Part shown: positions 55,714 to 62,597 of the stretch, piece after piece
Layout: each line of letters opens with the position of its first letter
Numbering within the stretch: the stretch's first letter is position 1
From: JAEUJM01 sp044221555
GTDB lineage: Bacteria; Actinomycetota; Acidimicrobiia; Acidimicrobiales; DATDAH01
Length of the DNA stretch: 64,000 nt
Assembly: GCA_044221555.1 (NCBI GenBank)
Contig: JBGAOY010000011.1
Coordinates: 101,809-165,808 of the forward strand
Direction: 5' to 3'
Notes under the pieces: model-generated
Databases searched by the model: none
What the model was told of the DNA's origin: nothing
What the model saw: the letters and a program-made list of their open reading frames with translations, nothing else
Position numbers and translations under genes: made by a program

Positions 55714-56940
55714 ATGTCTCGTCCTCGGCTGGTCCTCCTGAGCTTCGTCGGTGCACTGGCGTGGTTGCTCGTAATCGCCGCGCCGGCGACGGTGACGCCG
55801 GCCGCGGCTTCGGCGCGGGTGGGATCGTCACCCGTGCCTCGCGAGGCCACCGCGGTCTGGCGCCAGGTCGATGCCGGCTCCGCCCAGACCTGCGCGGTCC
55901 GGTCGGACGGCCGGCTGTTCTGCTGGGGCCGGGGCGACCACGGCGAGCTCGGCAACGGCGCCGAGGACGACCACGCCCACCCGGTCGAGGTGGCCGGGGG
56001 CCGTACGGACTGGGCCGTGGTGTCCGCGGGCATGTTCCACACCTGCGCCCGTCGCCGCACGGGCCAGCTGTACTGCTGGGGCCAGGACGACTGGGGTCAG
56101 CTCGGCGACGGTGGGACGAACACGTCCCGGTCGAGCCCGGTCGAGGTGGCCGGTGGTCGGACCGACTGGGCCGGCATCTCGGTCGGCGGTGACCAGACGT
56201 GCGCGCTGCGTCGTGACGGCCGCCTGTTCTGCTGGGGCTCGGACGCCGTGGGCCAGCTCGGCGACGGGGGCACGGACACCGACCAGTCCGTCCCCGTCGA
56301 GGTGGCCGGCGATCGCACCGACTGGGCGAACGTCAGCGCCGGCGAGGGCCACACCTGCGCGCGCCGCACGACCGGCCGGCTCTTCTGCTGGGGGCGGGAC
56401 GACCACGGCCAGCGCGGTGACGGCGGCGGGGTCGGCCCGTCCGCGGGGACGCCGGTGCAGGTCACCGGTGGCCGCACGGACTGGATCAAGGTGACGGCGG
56501 GCGGCGCCCACACGTGTGCCGTGCGCCGTGACGGCCGGTTGTTCTGCTGGGGCTTCGGCATCTACGGCCAGCGGGCCGACGGGTCGCACGCCACGGATCG
56601 CGGGGCGCCCGTCGAGGTCGTCGGCGCCCGCACCGACTGGTCCGTCGTGGCCGCCGGGAGCATGCACACCTGTGCCCGGCGCACGACGGGACGGCTGTTC
56701 TGCGCCGGCTACGACGGCTCGGGCCAGCTCGGGGTCGGCGGCGGACCGAGCGACAGGGCCACGCCGACCCAGGTGGCGGGCGCCCGCACCGACTGGTCCG
56801 CCGTGACCGCCGGTGGCGGCCACGCCTGCGCGCTGCGGGCCTCGGGTCGCCTGTTCTGCTGGGGTGCGGACGCGTACGGGCAGCTCGGGGTCGGCGGCGG
56901 CGCCTTCAGCCGGTCCACACCCGTCGAGGTGACCCTCTGA
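55714..56940 (+). CDS. Secreted RCC1-repeat protein
   Basis: A 408-residue exported protein. The signal peptide (residues 1-34, LVLLSFVGALAWLLVIAAPAT) is followed by seven tandem RCC1 blades of about 50 residues, each with HTCAxRRxGRLFCWGxDxxGQLGDG and ending PVEVAGGRTDW. Two cysteines per blade may form disulfides. RCC1 propellers bind proteins; the partner is unknown. AAAGGAGA lies 5 nt before the ATG. Confidence 0.9.
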   Translation: MSRPRLVLLSFVGALAWLLVIAAPATVTPAAASARVGSSPVPREATAVWRQVDAGSAQTCAVRSDGRLFCWGRGDHGELGNGAEDDHAHPVEVAGGRTDWAVVSAGMFHTCARRRTGQLYCWGQDDWGQLGDGGTNTSRSSPVEVAGGRTDWAGISVGGDQTCALRRDGRLFCWGSDAVGQLGDGGTDTDQSVPVEVAGDRTDWANVSAGEGHTCARRTTGRLFCWGRDDHGQRGDGGGVGPSAGTPVQVTGGRTDWIKVTAGGAHTCAVRRDGRLFCWGFGIYGQRADGSHATDRGAPVEVVGARTDWSVVAAGSMHTCARRTTGRLFCAGYDGSGQLGVGGGPSDRATPTQVAGARTDWSAVTAGGGHACALRASGRLFCWGADAYGQLGVGGGAFSRSTPVEVTL

Positions 56941-56979
56941 GGCCACCCTCCGCCTTGGTGCGGTCGGAGGGGCCGGACC

Positions 56980-56985
56980 TACCAT
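56980..56985 (+). promoter_or_regulatory. TACCAT -10 element
   Basis: TACCAT ends 7 nt before ATG 56993; leaderless start. Confidence 0.55.
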
Positions 56986-56992
56986 CGGCCCC

Positions 56993-57931
56993 ATGTCCGA
57001 ACGCACCCGCAACCTGCCGCGCCGCTCCTGCCTGTCGATCCCCGGCTCCAGCGAGAAGATGCTCGGCAAGGGCCCCAACATCCCCGCCGACATGATCTTC
57101 CTCGATCTCGAGGACTCGGTGTCGCCCCTCGAGAAGGAGGCCTCGCGGGCCAAGGTGGTCGACGCCATCAAGAACCAGGACTGGGGCGAGAAGGTGCTGT
57201 GCGTCCGGGTGAACGCCTGGGACACCGAGTGGACCGCCTACGACATCATGGAGGTGGTCGGCAACGCCGGCGAGCGCCTCGAGGAGATCATGCTCCCCAA
57301 GGTGCAGAGCGCGGCCGAGGTGGTGGCCATGGACCTGCTCCTCACCCAGGTCGAGAAGAAGGCGGGCCTGCCCATCGGCCACATCGGCATCGAGGCCCAG
57401 ATCGAGACCGCTCGGGGCCTCATCAACGTCGAGGAGATCTGCGCGGCGTCGCCGCGCACCGAGACCATCATCCTCGGCCCGGTCGACTTCTCGGCGTCGA
57501 TGGAGATGCCGTCGCTGCAGGGCGGCCTGCAGATCCCCGAGTACCCCGGCGACTACTTCCACTACCCGTTCATGAAGATCCTGATGGCGGGCCGGGCCAA
57601 CGGCCTGCAGGTCATCGACGGCCCCTACGTGAAGGTGCGCGACAACGAGGGCTTCCGCGACTTCTGCACCCGCACCCAGATCCTGGGCTACGACGGTAAG
57701 TGGGCCCTGCACCCCGACCAGGTCACCATCCTCAACGAGGTGTTCGGCCCCAACCAGGAGCAGTTCGACCACGCCTGGGCCGTGCTCGACGCCTACGAGG
57801 AGGCCACCACCACGGGCGAGCGCAAGGGCGCGGTGATGATGGGCGACGAGATGATCGACGAGGCCAGCCGCAAGGTGGCCCTCAAGGTCGTCGCCCGCGG
57901 CGAGCGCGCCGGCTTCACCCGCACCGCCTGA
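56993..57931 (+). CDS. HpcH/HpaI-family CoA-ester lyase
   Basis: A 312-residue malyl-CoA/citryl-CoA lyase-type protein. RSCLSIPGSSEKMLGKGPNIPADMIFLDLEDSVSPLEKEASR carries the conserved Asp-Glu pair. IGIEAQIETARGLINVEEI supplies the metal-binding Glu, and KWALHPDQV is the family ending. It cleaves or forms a malyl-CoA-like C-C bond. Its length and sequence style suit L-malyl-CoA/beta-methylmalyl-CoA lyase. It is followed by the 60-bp hairpin array. Confidence 0.9.
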   Translation: MSERTRNLPRRSCLSIPGSSEKMLGKGPNIPADMIFLDLEDSVSPLEKEASRAKVVDAIKNQDWGEKVLCVRVNAWDTEWTAYDIMEVVGNAGERLEEIMLPKVQSAAEVVAMDLLLTQVEKKAGLPIGHIGIEAQIETARGLINVEEICAASPRTETIILGPVDFSASMEMPSLQGGLQIPEYPGDYFHYPFMKILMAGRANGLQVIDGPYVKVRDNEGFRDFCTRTQILGYDGKWALHPDQVTILNEVFGPNQEQFDHAWAVLDAYEEATTTGERKGAVMMGDEMIDEASRKVALKVVARGERAGFTRTA

Positions 57932-57942
57932 GGTCGACGCCC

Positions 57943-58120
57943 GTCGGTGTCTCGAACTCGAGGCAATGGCTGGCGGAACCCGGGGGTGATTGCCTCGAGT
58001 TCGTCGGTGTCTTGAACTCGAGGCAATGACTGGCGGAACCCGGGGGTGATTGCCTCGAGTTCGCCGGTGTCTTGAACTCGAGGCAATGACTGGCGGAACC
58101 CGGGGGTGATTGCCTCGAGA
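57943..58120. repeat. 60-bp palindromic repeat, three tandem copies
   Basis: Three head-to-tail copies with exact 60-bp period (57943, 58003, 58063). Each forms a hairpin: GAACTCGAGGCAAT and ATTGCCTCGAGTTC, 14 bp arms, perfect in copies 1 and, apart from the outermost bases, 2; copy 3's right arm ends GAGAAC. The loops are 21 nt and nearly identical. A fourth copy lies at 59115-59160 beyond the AbiEi/DUF559 gene. The array also follows the lyase stop and could terminate it. Confidence 0.93.
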
Positions 58121-58130
58121 ACGACCCGTG

Positions 58131-59069
58131 TCACGCGGCGAGTTGGGCCAGGCGCATGAGGCGGGTGTCCCGGATGAGGTCGCACTGACCCTCGGGGTCG
58201 CTCCTGACGTGCTCGTAGAGCAGGCGCTGCGTGTACCAGCCGGCCCGGCCGGCCTCGTTGTCGCGGTCGTGATCACGCTTGAGGTCGGCGATGCGGGTGT
58301 GCCACCGCCGGCCGTCTACCTCGACGATCATCTTCGCGTCGACGTAGGCGCCGTCGACGCAGCCGGGCGGCACTGCCCGTCCGGGGTGCGGGTACTGCCG
58401 TTCGAGCGGCGGCTCGCCGCCGTGCTCGAGAAGGTCGTGCAGGGCCCGCTCCAGCACGCTTTGCGGCGGGATCTTGCCCGGCCCGAGCTTGTCGAGCACG
58501 AAGGCCATCTTCGCCATGCCAGGCTTGCCTCGGCGAGCGACATCCTGCAGCACGGTGCCGATGCCCGTCACGTCCACGAGGCCGTGCACGCGGGCGTGGT
58601 CGACGGTCTCGAAGAGTCGGGCCACCCCGCAGATCGCAGCGAGGTCGACCGCAGTGCGCTCGGGCGTCGTGCAGCGCATGCCGAAGCGCAGCGTGAGGTG
58701 GTGGGGGAGGACGTCGCTGATCTGGTGCACGAACGCACCGGGGATCCGGTGGTGCCCGCCGTGGGGCACGGTGAGCACGACTTCGCGGCGGGGGAACCCC
58801 GTGAACCCCGAGAAGGCGGCGGCGGTCTGGAACGAGACCGACGCCAGCGGGCTGGTTCCGAGGTAGGCGATCCACACCCGACGCTCGAAGGTGTCCTCGA
58901 CGCCGGGCAGGCCGTAGACACCGGGCGCCAGACGCACCCACCGACCTTGCGCGAGGCGCCGGCTGATCAGCTTGTCGTCGGCGCCCAGTGCCAGGGCCTG
59001 CGCGCGGCTGAAGACGCTGCGCTGACGGGCGGCGAGGACGGAGATGGCGAGGTCGATCCCATTGGCCAT
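58131..59069 (-). CDS. AbiEi-like/DUF559 protein
   Basis: A 312-residue two-domain protein. Residues about 1-200 match AbiEi-type antitoxin regulators (VFSRAQALALGADDKLISRRLAQGRWVRLAPGVYGLPG with winged helix, then TPERTAVDLAAI). Residues about 215-312 match DUF559, a Vsr-like PD-(D/E)XK nuclease fold (CVDGAYVDAKMIVEVDGRRWHTRIADLKRDHDRDNEAGRAGWYTQRLL). No AbiEii toxin is adjacent. An AT-rich promoter and palindromic repeats flank it on both sides. TATATC 7 nt before the ATG gives a leaderless start. It is a candidate mobile or defence gene. Confidence 0.86.
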   Translation of the reverse strand: MANGIDLAISVLAARQRSVFSRAQALALGADDKLISRRLAQGRWVRLAPGVYGLPGVEDTFERRVWIAYLGTSPLASVSFQTAAAFSGFTGFPRREVVLTVPHGGHHRIPGAFVHQISDVLPHHLTLRFGMRCTTPERTAVDLAAICGVARLFETVDHARVHGLVDVTGIGTVLQDVARRGKPGMAKMAFVLDKLGPGKIPPQSVLERALHDLLEHGGEPPLERQYPHPGRAVPPGCVDGAYVDAKMIVEVDGRRWHTRIADLKRDHDRDNEAGRAGWYTQRLLYEHVRSDPEGQCDLIRDTRLMRLAQLAA

Positions 59070-59076
59070 GCCATCA

Positions 59077-59104
59077 GATATATCGAAACAACATGAAAGC
59101 GCAA
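59077..59104 (-). promoter_or_regulatory. Promoter of the AbiEi/DUF559 gene
   Basis: Minus-strand TTGCGC (59099-59104) and TATATC (59077-59082) are 16 nt apart, and TATATC ends 7 nt before the ATG. The 40 bp are much more AT-rich than any other gap. Confidence 0.6.
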
Positions 59105-59114
59105 GTAGATGGCT

Positions 59115-59160
59115 GAACTTGAGGCAATGCCCCCCGGGAACCGGGGGGTATTGCCTCGAG
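59115..59160. repeat. 60-bp palindromic repeat, fourth copy
   Basis: GAACTTGAGGCAAT pairs with ATTGCCTCGAG, and within the loop CCCCCCGG pairs with CCGGGGGG around GAA. Arms match the tandem copies at 57943-58120, while the loop differs but keeps GGAACC. It lies upstream of the AbiEi/DUF559 gene and downstream of the acyl-CoA dehydrogenase stop. Confidence 0.9.
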
Positions 59161-59199
59161 AAACGCCGTGGACCTGGGAGGGCGCGCGCTGGGAAGGGG

Positions 59200-60831
59200 C
59201 TACGAGGCGGCGGCCTTGTGGCGGTCGAGGAGGCGGCGGGCGATGACCTTGAGGCAGAGGGTCTCGTCGGCGCCCTCGAAGATGGACAGCACGCGGGCGT
59301 CGACGAAGTAGCGGCTGACCGGGTACTCCTCGGCGTAGCCGAACCCGCCGTGGATCTGCATGGCCTCGCGGGTCACCCACTCGGCGGCCCGGCACACGTA
59401 CGCCTTCACCATCGACGCCTCGAGGGCGCCCTCGCCGACGGCCATCATGCGGGCCACCTCGTACGAGTACTGGCGGCTGGCCTGGATGATCACGGCCATG
59501 CGGGCCAGCTTCACCTTGGTGAGCTGGTAGTCGGCGATGGGGTGGCCGAAGACCTCCCGGTCGAGGGCGTACTGGCGGGCGTCCTCGTAGGCGGCCTGCA
59601 TGACGCCGACAGCGCGGGCTGCGGTCTGCAGGCGGCCGTTCTCGAACCCCTCCATCTGGTAGTAGAAGCCCTTGCCGAGGCCGTCGGTGCCGCCGACCTG
59701 GTTGGCGGCGGCCACGAACCAGTTGTCGAGGGCGATCTCGTACGAGTGCATGCCCCGGTAGCCGATGGTGTCGATGGCTCGCCCCTCCATCTTCCCGCCG
59801 CCGGGGGCACCGCCATCGGCGCCGGCCTCCTGGGTGAACTCGAAGCCGTGGCCCTCGCCACGGGGCTTGGGCACCACGAACATGGAGAGGCCCCGGTGGG
59901 TCTTCGAGCGGTCCGGGTCGGTGCGGGCCAGCAGCATGAGGGCGTCGGCACGGGCGCCGAAGGTGCACCACGTCTTCACGCCGTTGATCAGCCAGCCGCC
60001 GTCGGTGGGAGTGGCGGTCACCTTGATGCCGGCCACGTCGGAGCCGAAGTCGGGCTCGGTCACGGCGACGGCGGCCATGACCTCCGCGGTGGCCAGCTTG
60101 GGCAGCCACTCCTGCTTCTGGGCCTCGGTGCCGCCCTTCACGAGGGCACGGGTGAGGATCTCGGGCCGGGTGATCAACGAGCCGCCGATGCCGAGCGAGC
60201 CCCGTGACAGCTCCTCGGTGGCCACCACCATGCCCAGGTAGTCCGACTCGCCGCCGCCGGCGAAACCGCCGTACTCCTCGGGGACGGACAGGCCGAAGCC
60301 GCCCATCTCGGCCAGGCCCGAGATGATGTCCTCGGGCACGTCGGCGTTGGTGCGGTGCACGTGCTCGGCGGCGGGGCGGATCTTGTCCTCGGCGAAGCGG
60401 CGGAACGTGTCCTGCACCAACTCGAAGTCGGCGTCGAGGTGGCGGGGGCCGTCCTGGCCCGCCAGCGCGGCCAGGAACGCCGGGTCGCGGTAGGCGGCGA
60501 GGAAGGGGCGCGTGTCGTCGAGCGCCCCGGGGTCGACGCCCCACTGCGCTTCGCGCCCGTAGATCCTCGCGCCCAGGTCGTGCACGGCGTCGGCGACGAA
60601 CGCGCAGGTGAGGCGCCCCTCCACGGCGCCCTTCGCGCCGTAGGCGAGCAGGCCGCTGGCCATCTCGATGGCCGAGGCGGCGTGCGCCAGGTCGTAGGCC
60701 AAGGCCTGGTTGTCGTCGAGGCCCAACTCGGCGAGTCGGCCGGTGGCGGCGGTGACGACCGCCCGTGAGCGGTCGATGGCGGCGGCCGCGGCATCGAGGT
60801 CGGCGTCGGCGGTCACGGGCTGGTCGCTCAC
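59200..60831 (-). CDS. Acyl-CoA dehydrogenase
   Basis: A 543-residue flavoprotein. Residues 1-150 are an extra N-terminal helical domain; 150-543 is the ACAD core with PEEYGGF, VAVTEPDFGSDVAGIKVTATPTDGGWLINGVKTWCTFGARAD, and REAMQIHGGFGYAEEYPVSRYFVDARVLSIFEGADETLCLKVIARRL. In the last, E of FEGADET is at a likely catalytic-base position. The long N-terminus recalls two-domain members acting on bulky acyl-CoAs. GGAGG lies 9 nt before the GTG. Confidence 0.92.
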   Translation of the reverse strand: MSDQPVTADADLDAAAAAIDRSRAVVTAATGRLAELGLDDNQALAYDLAHAASAIEMASGLLAYGAKGAVEGRLTCAFVADAVHDLGARIYGREAQWGVDPGALDDTRPFLAAYRDPAFLAALAGQDGPRHLDADFELVQDTFRRFAEDKIRPAAEHVHRTNADVPEDIISGLAEMGGFGLSVPEEYGGFAGGGESDYLGMVVATEELSRGSLGIGGSLITRPEILTRALVKGGTEAQKQEWLPKLATAEVMAAVAVTEPDFGSDVAGIKVTATPTDGGWLINGVKTWCTFGARADALMLLARTDPDRSKTHRGLSMFVVPKPRGEGHGFEFTQEAGADGGAPGGGKMEGRAIDTIGYRGMHSYEIALDNWFVAAANQVGGTDGLGKGFYYQMEGFENGRLQTAARAVGVMQAAYEDARQYALDREVFGHPIADYQLTKVKLARMAVIIQASRQYSYEVARMMAVGEGALEASMVKAYVCRAAEWVTREAMQIHGGFGYAEEYPVSRYFVDARVLSIFEGADETLCLKVIARRLLDRHKAAAS

Positions 60832-60947
60832 TTCGGGGTTCCTCCGGGGTCTCTGATCCGACCCCTTGATAGCCGGTGTCCCGGCCGAGGAACGAACCCT
60901 GGGCGGGTCCCGCCGGGACCACGTCGACGTGGAGCGCCGGACGTGGA

Positions 60948-60953
60948 TACCGT
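60948..60953 (+). promoter_or_regulatory. TACCGT -10 of radical SAM gene 1
   Basis: TACCGT ends 6 nt before ATG 60960; leaderless start. Confidence 0.6.
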
Positions 60954-60959
60954 TCGGGG

Positions 60960-62447
60960 ATGGGCCGGGTACGGGTGGCATTGCGGGGGCGTAGGCAGCC
61001 GCCCGCAGCGCCGGTGATCGCAGCCGCATGTCATGCGCCGTTCGGCAACCTGTTCCTCAACGCGCTCGGCGAGGTCCACGCCTGCTGCGTCGCTCGCGAC
61101 TACCCGCTGGGCAACATCGCCGAGCAGCGCCTCCCCGAGATCTGGCACGGTGCCGCCACGGCGGCCCTGCGCCAGGCCGTCGTGGACAACGACTACTCAC
61201 TCGGCTGCGGCTTGTGCGAGCGTCACCTCACGGCGGGGGTGCGCACCATGCAGTCGGGGTACGACTACCTGGCCACGACGACGATGACGCCCGAGTACCC
61301 GCGTGCGCTGGAGATCAACATCTCCAACTCGTGCAACCTGCAGTGCGTGATGTGCAGCGGCCACTACTCCACGTCGATCCGCATCCATCGCGAGCGGAGG
61401 CCGCCGCTGCCGAAGGTGTACGGCGAGCAGTTCTTCGAGGACCTGGCCGAGTTCCTGCCGCACCTCGAGAGCGTGTCGTTCACCGGGGGTGAGCCGTTCC
61501 TGGTGCCCGAGTACCCCCGCATCTGGGAGATGCTGGCCGCCTGCAACCCGGACGTGCGGGCCGCGGTCACCACCAACGGCACCCAGTGGAACGACCGGGT
61601 CGAGCACGCACTCGGCCTGCTGCGCTTCAACGTGTTCGTGTCGATCGACGGCGGCACCAAGGAGAGCTTCGAGCGGTGCCGGGTGGGAGCGGACTGGGAC
61701 GAGGTGCGCGCCAACCTCGATCGGTTCGTGGACTACACCCGGCGGGTGGGGACCACGTTGACGATCTACCACTGCCTGATGCCTCAGAACTACGAGGACT
61801 TCGGCGAGGTGCTCCTGCTCGGCGACGCGCTCGACGTCGACGTCGTCGTGCACGTGGTCGGCTACCCGGCCGACTGCAGCCTCGAGCTGTCGTCGGAGCC
61901 GCTCCTCCACGGTGCCGAGGGCCTGCGCCGGTGGGATGCGGTGCGGGCCTCGTTCGCCCGGCAGGCCGACGAGGTGCTGCCCCGACTCGGACGCAACGCA
62001 CCGGCGTTCGAGGCGCAGTACCGCCGCATCATGGATGGGGCGCTGCTCGGTCGCCTGCCCCCCGTCATGGGGCTGCCCAGGCTCGGCGGCGGAGGCTACG
62101 ACGAGGTGCGACTCGCCCAGGAGCTCGGCGTGGACGTCGAGCGACTGTCGGAGCTGTGCGCCGTGGTCGACATGGATCACCGGCTCGTCGAGGTGTCGCC
62201 GGCGCTGGCCTCGATCGCGGGTGTCCCGGCCGAACAGCTCGTGGGTCAGACGGTCGGGACCTTCGGCGACGCGCTCGTCGATGCGCTCGGCCCCCGGGAG
62301 TCCATGGAGGTCACCGCGTCCACCGACGACTTCTCCTGCCAGGAGGTCGCGTACGGGCCGGTCCGCTTCCGCAACATCGTGATGGCGGTCCGGGGCGACG
62401 GGGGCCTGCTCCGCGAGGTCCGCCTCTACGCAGAACGGCTGAGCTGA
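60960..62447 (+). CDS. Radical SAM protein, SPASM-like/rSAM/PAS-like, copy 1
   Basis: A 495-residue protein with unusual order. Residues 24-90 match a SPASM-type domain (Cys24, Cys42-43, LGNI 50-53, EIW 60-62, Cys83, Cys86), which in most enzymes follows the radical SAM core. Residues 117 on are the core: CNLQCVMC (Cys125, 129, 132) for the 4Fe-4S cluster and FTGGEPFLVPEY near 178. Residues about 405-495 look like a PAS domain (AVVDMDHRLVEVSPALASIAGVPAEQLVGQTV, then RFRNIVMAVRGDGGLLREVRLYAE). It probably modifies a peptide or protein, with the PAS part sensing or binding a ligand. A close paralogue follows. No precursor peptide was found next to it. Confidence 0.85.
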   Translation: MGRVRVALRGRRQPPAAPVIAAACHAPFGNLFLNALGEVHACCVARDYPLGNIAEQRLPEIWHGAATAALRQAVVDNDYSLGCGLCERHLTAGVRTMQSGYDYLATTTMTPEYPRALEINISNSCNLQCVMCSGHYSTSIRIHRERRPPLPKVYGEQFFEDLAEFLPHLESVSFTGGEPFLVPEYPRIWEMLAACNPDVRAAVTTNGTQWNDRVEHALGLLRFNVFVSIDGGTKESFERCRVGADWDEVRANLDRFVDYTRRVGTTLTIYHCLMPQNYEDFGEVLLLGDALDVDVVVHVVGYPADCSLELSSEPLLHGAEGLRRWDAVRASFARQADEVLPRLGRNAPAFEAQYRRIMDGALLGRLPPVMGLPRLGGGGYDEVRLAQELGVDVERLSELCAVVDMDHRLVEVSPALASIAGVPAEQLVGQTVGTFGDALVDALGPRESMEVTASTDDFSCQEVAYGPVRFRNIVMAVRGDGGLLREVRLYAERLS

Positions 62448-62584
62448 CCCGAGCGCTCGGCCGGCCAGTCCGGCCGCCTCGACCACGCCGAGGGCACCAC
62501 CGGGTCGGCATCGGCCGCCGTGAGGCACCCGCCGAGGGCGGCCGCGACGAACGCGGGCTCATGACGTTCGCGTGCCCTGGCGAG

Positions 62585-62590
62585 TAGGTT
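62585..62590 (+). promoter_or_regulatory. TAGGTT -10 of radical SAM gene 2
   Basis: TAGGTT ends 7 nt before GTG 62598, so the second copy has its own leaderless promoter. Confidence 0.6.
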
Positions 62591-62597
62591 CTGGCCG

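Noticed and set aside
57943..58120. Possible CRISPR array
   Set aside because: Units are direct 60-bp tandem copies with no spacers, and no cas genes are nearby. The Cas4-like nuclease at 23040 has no array or partner.
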